Below, piece by piece: positions 48,435-60,445 of a DNA stretch of 64,000 bases (positions are counted from its first letter, which is position 1; each line of letters begins with the position of its first letter). Source of the stretch: Gnetum montanum (lineage: Eukaryota; Streptophyta; Gnetopsida; Gnetales; Gnetaceae); contig MNCI01011534.1 in the NCBI GenBank assembly GCA_015680685.1, forward strand, positions 245,405 through 309,404, written 5' to 3'. The notes under the pieces are model-generated. The model had not been told where the DNA came from. It made no database searches and was given only the letters and a program-made list of their open reading frames with translations. The position numbers were made by a program, and so were the translations under genes.

Positions 48435-49269
48435 AAATCTTTGTCCCTAATTATCCATTACCACCTCATTCATACTCTCATTAACTTGCATTGGACATGT
48501 ATTCATTTTTTCCAATTAAAACTCCTTTTTTTTACTTCATTATGTTACCATACATCTATATAGTATTACCTATGTATTAAAAGCCTCTTTTCTTTTATGA
48601 ATGATCTCATAACTTCAAGTCTCATAATATTTCTTATAATGCATGCAATCTCACCATACATTTATATAGTGTTACCCAAATATTGAAATCATATTTTCTT
48701 CTATAAATGATATTAGCAGCTTCAATTTATAATATTTCTTAAAATAAATGTCGTAATAAAGTTGGCTAATCTATGTTCACATGATGTAGTTGATGGTAGA
48801 GGTTAGTTAAAGTTTACTAATCTATTTTTACATGATATAGAGTGTAAGTGTTGGCTAATCTATCTTTACATGATGTAGTTGATAGTAGGGATTTTTCATA
48901 ATATCTTAGTAGATTATGAAATATAAGAATTAGTTTAATTTAATCCTTTCAAAATTAATAATAGCCATTCTTTTGGAATTAAATATCAAGTATTTAAATG
49001 TTTGGAGAACACATTTCCTCAAGTATTTAAAGTATGGATAATAATTTTTATAATGTAGAAATCTAATCCTCTATAAGATTGCTCTTCATTTTTTACTGAT
49101 TCTTTCCTCTTTAATAAACCTCACTTTGATGGTTCTTTTCTCTTTAAGGAAAATTACTCTAATACCATGTTCCTCTTCAAAGAAGCTCACTATCATATTT
49201 AAAAAACCTTTCTTTGATATAATGTAAAATTGTAAGCAACTTAACTCTATCAACACTATCCATCATCAT
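48435..49269. repeat. Unassigned tract with two short tandem duplications
   Basis: A segment of about 115 bases, around ACCATACATCTATATAGT(G)TTACC, occurs twice (about 48545-48655 and 48652-48765). A motif of about 50 bases, TTGGCTAATCTAT...TACATGATGTAGTTGATAG, occurs about three times (48760-48905). No gene is seen. Confidence 0.6.
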
Positions 49270-50146
49270 TGATGAGGAACATGTACTTCCTACACTCAAC
49301 CATACGAATCACTAGTGTGTACACATAATCCAGTTAAATTTCATGAACCATGTTTTACCTTAGTGGCATATATTCTTAAATGGTGAAAGATGTGATTACT
49401 AATCATTGTCTTCCTAATCAATGCTTGTATTAATCTATTAGAATGATTAAGTATGACCAAGGTGTAAGATATTCATTTTTAAAACTTTTTATTATATTTT
49501 GTATATTCCAAATGATTAAATAAAGGAAGGTTTAATATTTAAATTAACTAATTCATTAACTAAACTATCCTAAATGTAGAACATCTATTCCTACTTTCCA
49601 TACATATCTTGAATGTATAGTAACACTACTAGGTTACTATGTGTCTACTGTTGGGCATACCAAGTGTCCACTATTGGGATAATCAAGAATTAATATATTA
49701 TGCTAGAAGTGGTCATACTTGTGTTAATTATGAATTATAATACTAAATGCTTATTAATGAGAAAGTAAATTCCATTCAAATTAAATGGCTAGAAAGTGAA
49801 GTTAAACTAATTCAAGTGTTGTAATGATGAAAGAAATATTGATTTTATTGTCATTCATGCAATTGTGTTCAGGTACATGTTGCACTAGAATAAAATGTCA
49901 TACAATCAATTCGATCTACACTATGGGCACTTAGAAAAAAAATTCACTAACTTCTATGGAAAGAAATTGCAAGAGTCTCGCTAAGGCAATGATTGAATGG
50001 TGGCATAAATGTGATGGGTATGTGTATTTTTATAGGTAATAACTATATTAGAATCGATGCACATGTACCAATACATCCTAAGATGCATCAATAGGAATGT
50101 ATTGAGGTGCATGCATCAATGTAGTCACCTTATTCACATTTCATCA
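49270..50146 (-). repeat. RE-10 3' LTR (gypsy, minus strand)
   Basis: On the minus strand it starts TGATGA at 50146 and ends CCTCATCA at 49270. U3 has TTGATGCAT and ATGCATCGA inverted motifs and a CTATAAAAATA box near 50030. It is most like the RE-3 3' LTR, with which it shares an ATTTATG(C/G)CACCATT segment. ORF3 sequence of the same element lies to its right. Confidence 0.8.
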
Positions 50147-50339
50147 TACCTTCATGAATGACAAAAACACTCATCCTAGAATAAAAAAAATTGGAATTTA
50201 GTTTTTTATAAAATTTAGGAAAGTATGAGATTTTATGAACTTACTAAAAAATTGATTGACTCTGGGTACTACATTTACAAAAAGGATTATACAATTTACA
50301 AAAAGAATTCTCAACTTATTATTACAAAATTTGGTAGAT

Positions 50340-51180
50340 GCCTAGCCAAATGATGGTGGATGAACTAAAGTCTTCATACTATGCCTAGAGGTGGAGGCTC
50401 CTATGGCATGGAGGATCCTTCATCACTTCTTGGTCCTATTGGTGGTTGAGGTAATCCTATTGCTACCAAAAATTGGAAGGCATCTAGGAGTAACTTCATC
50501 TCCTTTTCCTTTCCTTGTGGATCATGAATAGTCTATGCTACTTCACCTAGATGTGCTAGTACTAGAATATCCCATGGGCATGGTAATGATGGGAACACCT
50601 CCCTCATATTGATAAACCAAGCTACAAATTGTTTACGTTCAATGTCAAATGTACAAAGAAGGTTCTACAATTTCTAGTAGCCACTTATTCTCCTAGTTAG
50701 GATCTTAGCAATAGGTTTTTGATTAGTGAACGTGCTTCTAACAACTTCAAGCTTTTCATTGACCACCTTCAACTTTTTCTTGGTCTCCTTGAGGAGCTTG
50801 AACTTTGCCTCATAAAGGAGATAAGAGTTAATCACTTGTTTTACTAATTTAGCTATGTGCCTCCCTATAGTTAGCATTATTAAGTTTGGGTATCAGAGAT
50901 TGTCAAGCTTCATATACTTATTCATATCCTCAATTTGTAACTCCTTTAGGTGGATCTATACTTGATAATATGCATTGAGTCCATCAAAGATGGGCTATCA
51001 TGCATCACCTCTCTATTGGAGTTGCTAGATGAGCTTGTTCACCTTCACCTTGGCCAACTTGATTTCTTTCTTGTTAACCTCTTTAAGAAATCCAATGTGG
51101 TTCTTGTAGTGGTTCTTCACTTGTTCATATTTGGTCTAGTGGTTGTACCTTAGGTAGGCCCCATTAGGATCCAATCCATA
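50340..51180 (-). pseudogene. RE-10 ORF3, C-terminal part
   Basis: The open piece 50877-50674 (67 codons) is collinear with RE-2 ORF3 at about 4212-4410. Both have an SYLLY(E/G)-KFK segment and a K-rich run followed by LKV and a final AK-x-x-x-R. The pattern is strongly coiled-coil-like. The remainder (51180-50880 and 50670-50340) aligns with RE-2 at 3970-4200 and 4480-4700 but has stops. Of the three copies this segment is the least damaged. Function is unknown. Confidence 0.6.
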
Positions 51181-51189
51181 ACTTTCAGG

Positions 51190-51813
51190 TAGATCTAGCA
51201 TATAAAATAAGAACAAAATAAAAAAATAGATAAAAATTCCATTTTATTAAGAAAACTTTTATAATATATAGAAAATACATCAAAGATGAGGATCCAAGCC
51301 CAACTCACAACTGTTCCAATGATCTTAGAGGCCACACTTATTCCCTCTCAATCCTTAATTTCCCACCAAGGATTCCAAGCTCAAGATAAGACACTTACAA
51401 GTGATTCTTCTAATTTCTCTCAAGTGCTCTCCCTAGCCTCTCTCTCAATTTCCCTATACAAGTTCTCTTCTTGCACAAGATCCTCTTACTCAAGAGCTCT
51501 CTCTATTTTTCTCTTGGTTAGGGTTAGGCACCAACAATGGTGAATTACATTATTATTTATAAGCAACTAGAATATAAGAAATCTAAAAATCTTTTCTCAA
51601 CTTAACTTGAGGTTCTTTAGATTTTTTCCAAGTCTTCTCACATTCTCCTTGGTTGTTTCCATCTTACTTTGGTTGTTTTTAGAATTGGAATGATTATTTT
51701 CAGAAGTGTCCCTAATTGTACAGGTTGTTTCTGATCTTGCCAAGATGTCTCTTGCAAAAATGCAACTCTCAAACAAGATATCCACTTTTTTTTAAGACGT
51801 CTCTCTTGGAAGC
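51190..51813 (-). repeat. RE-11 LTR, left part (minus strand)
   Basis: On the minus strand it contains a TTATAAATAATA box near 51553-51563, a CT/GA-rich leader (51400-51510), and an AATAAAATGG polyadenylation-like signal near 51232-51242. AAGACGTCT, AAGATGTCT and AAGATATCC motifs lie at 51740-51802. It continues at 61605 after RE-12. Its outer boundary near 51190 is approximate. Confidence 0.65.
51809..51813 (+). repeat. Target-site duplication of RE-12 (left copy)
   Basis: GAAGC, repeated at 61600-61604. Confidence 0.92.
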
Positions 51814-52945
51814 TGATGAATCAGTTACTCTATTTATTAGAGTCATTATTATTGGAGTGGTTACTCTAATAATTAGAGTGGTTATTATTGGAGTGATTAC
51901 CCTAATTATTAGAGTGGTTATTATTGGAGCAGTTACTCTAATAATTAGAGTGTTATTATTGAAGTAGTTTATTCTAATTATTAGAGTGGTTATTATTGGA
52001 GTGATTACCCTAATTATTAGAGCGATTATTATTGGAGTGGTTACTCTAATAATTAGAGTGTTATTATTGAAGTAGTTTATTCTAATTATTAGAGTGGTTA
52101 CTCTAATTATTAGAGTAGTTACTCCCAAGCCTATAAATACAGTGCCTAGGTGCACAATTGGAAAGAATTTTGGTAGCAGTCTTTTAGCAGGGAGTCTTGT
52201 AGCAGTCAAGTAGCAAAACTCTTGTAGTCTGTTTGAAGGTTAGAGTATTTTCTAGGTGCCTGTAGTAGGAGGTTGAAGTGTGGATGAATCTTTATTCAAG
52301 AATTGTGTACCTGAGCACACCTTGTGTACAACAACAAAGACAAGCTCTTTGATTCATCCTTGCAACACTTGAGATTTTTTTCTTACACATTTCTTTTATT
52401 TTATTTTCTTATGAATTTATTCTATTTTATGCACTTTACATTTCTGTTATTAAATAATTTTCTAGTTAATTAATGTTCTTACCCTTTCTCTCTCTCTCTC
52501 TATAACTCTCCTACGTAAATACACTCAGTACAACCGCTTCAAGCATGTGTGTAATGCTTGGTCACCCAATAACGATTAGCGTTTGGTAATCCTAGCAGCA
52601 TTGCATTGGTTCAGGATATGTACAGCAAGTGGGAACAGATATTGGTGTTAGGATTAGTTAAAGCCTAGTTAATCAGTAGTTAAGTTAAATTAGTCACTTA
52701 GTTATCTCTCTCTCCTCCCTTACTAGCGTAGGACATAAAAACATAAAAGCTATAAAAATCATATGCCTCAAGCTTACTTAACTATAGAATCGTGACATAC
52801 AGGTAAGCTTGGGAAGACAATGATCAACCAACTTTTCCTTGTTCCACAAGGGTGCATAAGCACTTAGTCCTTGGAATTTGACTAAATTGTGCATGAAACG
52901 CTCGTATTTGTATGGTTGAGCGTAGGGATACCTCACCGCTCATCA
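51814..52945 (+). repeat. RE-12 5' LTR
   Basis: It starts TGATGA and ends CTCATCA. TATAAATA is at 52132-52139. U3 is mostly a palindromic 36-base array (51824-52126). A CT microsatellite lies at 52486-52500. Confidence 0.93.
51824..52126 (+). repeat. Palindromic minisatellite in the RE-12 5' LTR U3
   Basis: There are about eight units of roughly 36 bases. Each contains ACTCTAATAATTAGAGT or its complement ACTCTAATTATTAGAGT (8-base arms around one base) plus ATTATTGGAGT. Neighbouring motifs also pair with each other (ATTATTGGAGT with ACTCTAATAAT). Three units (about 108 bases) appear duplicated in order. Confidence 0.9.
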
Positions 52946-52946
52946 T

Positions 52947-52964
52947 TGGCACCATTTTCGGGGA
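52947..52964 (+). promoter_or_regulatory. RE-12 primer-binding site (tRNA-Asp type)
   Basis: TGGCACCATTTTCGGGGA lies one base after the LTR. It compares with TGGCGCCGTTGCCGGGGA, the complement of the plant tRNA-Asp 3' end. Two of the four differences are CpG decay. Confidence 0.78.
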
Positions 52965-53084
52965 CTAGTTGTTTGTACACTAACTAAAACTTAGGAAATC
53001 ATTCACATCATTGGAATGAATCCTTGGGGTTGGTTAGAAAAAAAAATAATAAATAAGAATACATTGCACACTGAATAGACAATC

Positions 53085-54940
53085 ATGTCTCCTTCGTATG
53101 AAAGTGCTTCACCACCTAGGTCTAAAATAGGAAACAATTGGCGACATAATACACATGATGTTGATCCACCAGTCCCTTAACAAGTTTGAGTGGTATATAT
53201 TCATCCTGATGAGTATATACCAGATTTCACCTTTATCCTCCATCAAGACAAACAACTACATTGGCCAAACTTAGAAGGTAACATAGTGTTACCTCACAAT
53301 CATTTGGTCCTAAGCATGCTTCTTCATGCTCTCACACGAATTGGCATGCTACACTTACATGCAGAATACGTTGTGCAAGACCATGATTCAAGAGAATACC
53401 GTCCCACAAATGCACAACGTCAAAGGAACTTACAACAGGAGAGACATCATAAGTCTTTTAAGGGTAAGTAATCCCAGGATGCCCCACATGTCTTAAGCAA
53501 AAATGAGGGTGGTGAACCTACCTCAAGCAGTCGTCCACATAACAATGTTCCTCCCCTTGACTTTGGCCAAGGGGTTATGTATCAGAACCTTCATTCCACT
53601 ATTCATAACCCAGGTTCTAATACCCATGGACACAAAGGGTTTGAAAAAGGGACACGAACTCATGATAAAGGTGGATATTCTTATCGCAATTGCGATAGAG
53701 GTCGAGACCATCGAAGAGAAAGTAGCAAACATCGTCATGGTGATGGTTCTCCTTCTTCTTCACCTTCATCATCTGCTTCATCCTCTCCTTCAATATCAGG
53801 ATGTAGTCATAGAGAAAAAGACCATGAGGATAAGTGTAGGCAAAGTGGAAGTCATGGATAAAATAGCCAGGAAAGGGGATGAGGGCACTCTAGAGAGTCA
53901 CGACATAGAAGGGAGAGTAGGGAACAATGTAGGCATCATAGACACCATGGATGAAATGATCATGATGAACCCCTCCTCGCTACTCGAATTATGTTGGACA
54001 TAACTAAGGCTGTTAGAATTCCAACAAGGCATCAAAAAGATAGTAGGTTCAAGAGATTAGCTATGAACAACATCCCACAACTTGAAGGAGGATACAACGT
54101 TGATCCTCAGAATCATTTACAAACATTCCATGATGCGTGTGCCTTACAGAACATAGAGAATGAATGGAAAAAACTTAAGTTGTTTCCATGGACATTAGTT
54201 AAAGAAGTGGAAAGCTGGTACCGGTCTTTAGAACCAAAATCCATTCGTACATGGAGTGCTATGTTAGAACTATGTAATGAAAAGTACCAAATGTACTCCT
54301 AAGTGTCTAACTTGCGAAAAAAAATCTAGGGCTAGAAACAAGGAGGACATGAACCCTTGGATGCTACCATGGGNCAAATCTAGGGCTAGAAACAAGGAGG
54401 ACATGAACCCTTGGATGCTACCATGGGCCAATACTATGCACTATTACAATGTTTTCATAGCCATGGTTATTCACAAAGGGATCAATTTCACCATCTCGTA
54501 GATGGGCTTAGACATGAAATGAGAAGAACCTTTGGGACTTATGCCCAAGAAAGGCTATCCAAGCTTAGGTCCCATCAAATCAAAAGACTGTTGGAGCAAG
54601 TTGCTAAGGAAGAAGGTGAGCTACAGAAGAGAGAAAGTGTAGAAGAGTATAACCGAGATCCTTCCCTCCAATAGAGGAAAGTAAGATTTTGTGAGGATGA
54701 AGAAGAGTCACCACTTGAAGAGATGGTGAATAGGAAAAATTTTCCTATCCAAAAGATGACATCAGAAGTTTTGGCAAAGGTAGACCAAATGTGGGATTCC
54801 CTAGACAATAGATTTCAAACTATTCTTAAAATAGTAGAGGATTCCAGAGAGAAAGGTAGTGATCATGAAAAAAGAAAAAAGAGAGAAGCTGAACATGCAT
54901 GTGTTATAGAATTTCAAGTTCCGATTATAGAATGCGCTGT
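53085..54940 (+). pseudogene. RE-12 gag (degenerate)
   Basis: The ATG at 53085 (MSPSYESASPPRSK) is in frame with the 53190-53471 segment. A charged, H and R-rich linker (53577-53960) is followed by the Retrotrans_gag core at 53991-54302: FHDACALQNIENEWKKLKLF, a WYRSLEPKSI segment, and FS-type helices. Then come frameshifts and the conserved QIKRLLEQVAKEEGEL segment (54572-54620). The C-terminal part with the zinc knuckle is missing; the frame runs almost straight into protease. A 52-base duplication around an N at 54374 is probably an assembly join and adds a false break. Confidence 0.8.
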
Positions 54941-54942
54941 GC

Positions 54943-57900
54943 AAGGCTCTTTTGGATTCAAGTTCCAATGTCAACTTGATTTCTCAAGAAATGTAGAAGG
55001 CCTGGAACTTTCCTCCATTGAAAAATAGCAACATCTATCTAGAGTTGGTCAACCAGTCCATTACTGTCCCATTGGAACTGGTAGAAGACATTGTTACCAC
55101 TGTTTGTGGATGGTTGTACCCAGCTGACTTCCTAGTGATCTAGGTGAACAATGGTAAGGAGGACTTCCCAATCATAATGGGAAGTGCATGGCTAAGCACC
55201 ATCGATGCATGCCTAGGAATCCACGATCTTTCCCTAGAAATATCAAAGAAAAATACATTCAAAAAGATCAAGAAGAAGAAAGTTCCATGCATCGCATACA
55301 ATGACATAGGGTGTAATTACATGCAGAGGTCATGGTTTGTGCAAAGTTTAACATTGCTTGCATGCAATCAATGTGCACAAGTGATCAACATACAAAGATG
55401 CCTGTATGCAGTAGCCATACAACATGAAGGCACCTAGTGGCTGATAGCTGATCAAGAAAGTAGTTCATTCATATGCATGGAACCAACTGAGGATTTGACT
55501 TATGCTTACATTGATAGCATATATGCATTAGAGAAAGTCCACCGCCAACTTCCAAGTCTTAACCTTGAAAACATCAACACAAAGAAGTTGGAAATCCATG
55601 AGAAATTTAAGCAGGAGCCCCTCAAGCTGAAACCGTTGCCCATCGATATGGAATACACATTCCTTAAAAATGGAAAATTGGTAATTATCAATGCTAAGCT
55701 TGCTCCTCAACAGAAAGAAGAACTTCTAAAGGTAATTAATAGATGGTCAAAAGCCTTATCTTGGTCATATCCCTAATTAACTGGAATAGATCCTAGGATA
55801 TGCCAACATAGGATTTACACTAACCCCTCCATGAAGCCTCAAAGAAAACCGCAAAGGTGTTTGAACCCAACGCTAAAGCAAATAGTCAAGGAAGAAATCG
55901 AACAGCTTCTTAAGGCTGGGTTTATATACCCCATTGCTGACAACGAATGGGTTAGCCCCATAGTTATTATGCCTAAAAAGGGAGGAAAATGGAGGGTGTT
56001 CATAGATTTCAAGCTACTAAATATGGCAACATTCAAAGATCACTTTCTATTGCCATTTTTTGACCAAGTCTTAGACACCATTGTAGGGCATCGCTATTAC
56101 AGTTTTCTAGATGGATATAGTGGATATAACCAAATACAAATAGCCCCAGAAGACCAAGCCAAGACTATGTTCACCAGTCATTGGGAAACATTTGCATACA
56201 AACAGATGTCATTTGATTTGTGCAATGCCTCTGCAACATTTCAATGACTAGTTCTAAGCATATTCCAACAGCAAATAAGAATGGCGTGGAGGTCTTTATG
56301 GATGAATTCTCCACTTATGGAGAAAACTTTGATCAAGCCTTGGACCAGTTGGAGCAAGTGTTAAAAAGATGTGTAGAAACCAATTTGAGGCTCAAATGCT
56401 AGAAAATCCATTTGATGGTCCAAGAAGTCATAGTACTAAGGCACAAAATCTCACACACAAAGATAGAGGTAGACCCCAAGAAAATGAAAATTATCCAAGG
56501 AATTACCCATGAACTAGAAATTGTCAAAGATATTCGGTCATTCCTTGGACATACTAGTACTATAGGAGATTTATTGAGAACTTTTCAAAGGTTTCCAAAC
56601 CATTGGTGGAATTAACAAAAAAGGACATACCTTTCGAGTGGACTAAGGAATGCAAATTAGCTTTCCAAACTTTGAAACAGAAGCTAGTAGAAACACCCAT
56701 TCTACAAGCTCCTGACTAGTCCAAACCATTCCATATTATGACTAACACATCCAACTATGCTTTAGGAGCTATAGTTACACAGTTAGATGACCAGAAGCAT
56801 CCTTAGTACATCCACTATGCAAGTAGAAGTATTGTTGGTGCACAACTTAACTACACTACCACAGAGAAAGAATTAATGGTTGTATTGTTTGCACTAGAAA
56901 CATTTAGACACTATGTATTGGGATATAAAGTATATATACATATAGATCATAGTGCAATCTGGTTCCTCATGAATAAGCCAATGGTAAGCCCTCGTATCAT
57001 ACGATGGCTTGTAATCTTAAAAGAGTTCAATTTCACGATGATCAATCGCAAAGGCACCAAGAATGTAGTTGCTGATCATTTATCTCAGTTGCGATGGGAC
57101 AACAAAGAGGACGAGTATCCAATTTCTGATCATTTTCCTGATGAATTCTTCTTTGCTAGTGTAGTGAATAATTAATCACCCACAGACACAAACGCATACA
57201 GTAGCATTCTTACCTATCTCCTCACCCAACAAACACCACAAGAGTTAAACCTTAAGAAGAAACAACAGTTTCTTCACCGAGCCAAGTACTTTATGAAGAT
57301 CAATGGGAAACTTTACAAAGTGTCCCGATGGCTTGGTTTGATGGTGTGTTCCTGATATAGATCAACTACGAGTTCTTCAAGATGCTCATGAGGGTCTTTG
57401 TGGGTGTCATTACACTGGGAGATGAACAACCATCAAGATCCTACTTGTAGGATATTATTGGCCTACATTATTTTGGAACGCCCATCGTTTTATCCAATCT
57501 TGTGAGTGCTATCAATGTGATGGGGGAATAACTACTAGAATTGAGGATTTGCAATAATGGATTTAATCATTAGAACCCTTTGACATTTGTGGAATTGATT
57601 TTATGGGGCCAATTACCCCAATGTCCAATGGAAAAGGTTATATTATTGTTGTTGTTGATTACCTAACTAAATGGGTAGAAGCAACTACTATTAAGGATTG
57701 TACATCATCTACAACTATACGATTTGTTCAACAACAAATCATAAATAAGTTTTGTGTGCCATGTGAACTTATTTTAGATAATGGTACACACTTCACATGT
57801 GCAAATTTTTAGAAATTAATGCAATGCGTAGGGGTTGAGCATAAATTGACTACACCATACCACCCCCAAGCGAATGGTCAAGCAGAAGTCACCAACGGGG

Positions 57901-58480
57901 GGATTACGAAGATATTGAAAAGAACCATTAGCAAGTTTAGGAAAAACTGGAGCACTAAACTGAAAAATGCTCTTTGGGCATACCACTCCACATGGAAACT
58001 CCCTACATGATACTCTCCCTATGAGTTAGTGTATGATAAATTACCAATGCTTCCCATTCAAACTAATCTCCGTACACTATCGACAGCATGTGACCTCAAC
58101 CTTGACCTTGATCTAGCATAGAAACAATAGTTAGTAACCCTTAACTTGCTAGATGAAAATCGATTAGCTACCTTATCATCTAACAAGTTGCACAAGGTAT
58201 TCAATAAACAACGTCATGACCTAAGGATTAGGAAAGTTAAATATCAACCGGGAGATAGGTTCTCTACTGGAATCCCACACATGTGCCACAACGTACTAAA
58301 TTTCAAACACTATGGGAAGGACCTTATATTATTTATGCAACTTTTCCTTTAGGGGCCATGATAATATACAAACCTAAGAGCCCAGACAAGAAACTGTTGG
58401 TCAATGTGCAACAAACCAAACCTTTTCATGAGCTTAGGACAGCCGGTACACATGCTACCTCTGTTGATGGATAACCTTGC
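54943..58480 (+). pseudogene. RE-12 pol: protease, RT, RNase H, integrase
   Basis: The protease region starts KALLDSSSNVNLIS (54943-54984), with DSS for DSG, and ends with PIIMGSAWL (55168-55194). RT spans 55831-56640: WVSPIVIMPKKGGKW, VFIDFKLLNM, YSFLDGYSGYNQI and VFMDEFSTY (56293-56319, second catalytic Asp changed to Glu). RNase H lies at about 56715-57130 and includes VAD-HLSQL. The integrase has the zinc-binding region (57375-57520, CYQC) and the catalytic core with GIDF, LDNGTHF and GQAEVTNG (D, D, E all present). A GPY/F-like FQTLWEGPYIIYATFPLG lies at 58301-58354. Around ten stops and several shifts inactivate it. The domain order is that of Ty3/gypsy. Confidence 0.9.
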
Positions 58481-60435
58481 TCACTATTTCGGATCTCCTC
58501 CTTCCAACTTAGTCATGGGGGAGATGGCCACCTATGCTAACTATTCTAGGCCCTTAGTTCTTTTTGAATTTTTGTTTTACACATTCTTTCAACTTTTCTT
58601 TTCTTTTTTACACCATCATTCATATTTTTAATATTTCTTTATTTGCTTGATTATTTTTATTCATCATCCAATAAGTGCTCATGATGGTGGATTGAATTAT
58701 ATCATATTTATTGCTAATGTTTGATTTTTACCTTTAAATTATGATGTTGATATTAAGGTATGGTTCTTTTGGTAAAACAGGCAATGAGTCCATGTTGTCC
58801 ACTCATCCATAAAACTCTATGGTCTCCTTTAGCTTGGAACTGTATAGTCCCTTTTTTCTAAGTAAACTTTTAATGAATTGATGGTTGGTTACTTTTCAAA
58901 CCAAGGAAATACTCAAAGGATGAAAAGGGTGTGACTTCAAGGGGATTCGATGCATTTGTGTTGGCCATTCTCTTGGGTGCTTGGATGCTTTTTCTTGGGT
59001 TTTTTGCCATTCTGATATTGTTCAAAAATTGGAAAGTTGAGTGAATAAAAGCAAGTCTTTGCATGGTGTGGTTCTCATGCATAAACACAAAAAAGAAAAA
59101 AAAAAGAGAAAAGTGAGAATTCAAAGCACACCCCTTAGACATAATAAAGCAATATTGGCTACAAGCATTGGTTATGGAACTAGAAAGATATGTTAACCAT
59201 GCCTAAAGGTTCCCTCTAATTAAGGTCTTTTCTCGCTTTCTGCTTCTCCATCTCGCTCTCCTTAGAATGGTGGTGAATCTTTGTGGAACCATTCTTGTTG
59301 CTTGAAGTGGATGGATTGGTCAAGTGTGTTGATGTGAGGTCACTGAATGTGGGTTGTTTGAGTCTAGATTTGGGATGAGTTCTACTCAGTCACATTAACC
59401 ATGAAATACATAAGGGACTTTACACAACCTTGTTCTTGGAATTCCATTCCATTCTCTCCTCTCCATATTTCTTCTCATTTTCCACCTCATTTCTAGTTTT
59501 ATCATTAGTCTATTCTGGGTTGATGCATTATTTTTCTATGGTGAATTTTTGTGGGTAATTTTTTAACTCTTGCTTCCAAAGGACATTCTTAGAGCCTGTG
59601 GACTCTTTAGTTTATGGGTTTGTTAGGGCAAAAAGGACATGAGCTTGCTTTGGGGAGGACCCACTAGCATTCCTTTTTGGTGCAATTGTTAACTTCTGAT
59701 CCTTAAACATTTCCTGCAATCAATCATTTCTTGTTTCATCCCCATTTATGGCATCCATTTTATTGGCGTTGCCATTGTTATTTTTCCCCATCTTTCTTGT
59801 TCCTCACATTTTTCCATCTTATAGCTACCAGAGGTTTGCTCTTAGTCATGGGGGCCCTGGCACAAATTTTTTAATTTTTTCCATTTTACTAATTTCCTAA
59901 CCCCTACACCTTGGCTAGTTTCCAGTGATAAATCTCCAAACCAATCTCTACCATAACCACAACTCAGCTAATGTGCTTCATATCAAGGCAAGGTATCAAC
60001 TGCATTGTGGATTATCTATCCTTGCTCATTTGTGATTGTGTTGTGTGTGCATATGGTGATCATACAAAAAATGGACTAGGCTTGGAGGAAGCACTCAGGA
60101 TGGACCAGAACTAGATCATTTACGAAAATAGCAAGTTTGGTGGCATGCCTATGGATAAACAACGGAAGGTGCAATCTCGACATTGGCAGCAACATGCTCC
60201 ATCTTCTTTCTCTCTCTCTTTTTCCCTTCAAGCTACCAAATAAAGGCTTGGATGTCATTTATGTACAAGTGTTCACCAAAATGATCATGAATACTAATGT
60301 TATCATATGCTTATTTTTCCATTCACTAGGCATGTTGAGTCTATCATCCCATTCCACCATCAGTTGTCAATTAGTCAATAATCCCATACCTTCCCAATAT
60401 TTTGTAAGGAACTCGAGGACACATTTTTATTCAAT
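58481..60435 (+). other. RE-12 untranslated tract before the 3' LTR
   Basis: No gene is supported. It holds one ATGTTAACCATGCC motif (near 59189), the GGGGAGGACCCACT block (59637-59650), and the CTCTTAGTCATGGGGG block near 59840. The last 100 bases match RE-2 at 4910-4980. ORF3 and the internal U3-like block are missing, which fits a deletion within about 59750-60350. Confidence 0.65.
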
Positions 60436-60445
60436 TGTGGGGGTA
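60436..60445 (+). promoter_or_regulatory. RE-12 polypurine tract
   Basis: TGTGGGGGTA lies immediately before the 3' LTR. Confidence 0.78.

Larger units (their letters stand above)
49270..51180 (-). mobile_element. RE-10: 3' end of a Ty3/gypsy element (ORF3 part and LTR)
   Basis: From right to left on the minus strand there is an ORF3 C-terminal part, a short tail, and the 3' LTR. Upstream parts are cut off by the RE-11 LTR near 51185. It shows that ORF3 is present in at least three elements of the window. Confidence 0.75.

Noticed and set aside
51824-52126. A CRISPR-like array, because of regularly spaced palindromic repeats.
   Set aside because: There are no unique spacers, the units abut, and the array lies in a plant retrotransposon LTR.
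51716-52209. Open frames encoding repetitive I, V and T-rich 'membrane' peptides on both strands (also 60435-60746).
   Set aside because: They are translations of the palindromic 36-base array, whose period is a multiple of three. No start context, homology or non-repeat domain supports a protein.
52946-52964. A tRNA gene at the primer-binding sites.
   Set aside because: Only the 3'-end complement is present. No cloverleaf, A box or B box is seen.
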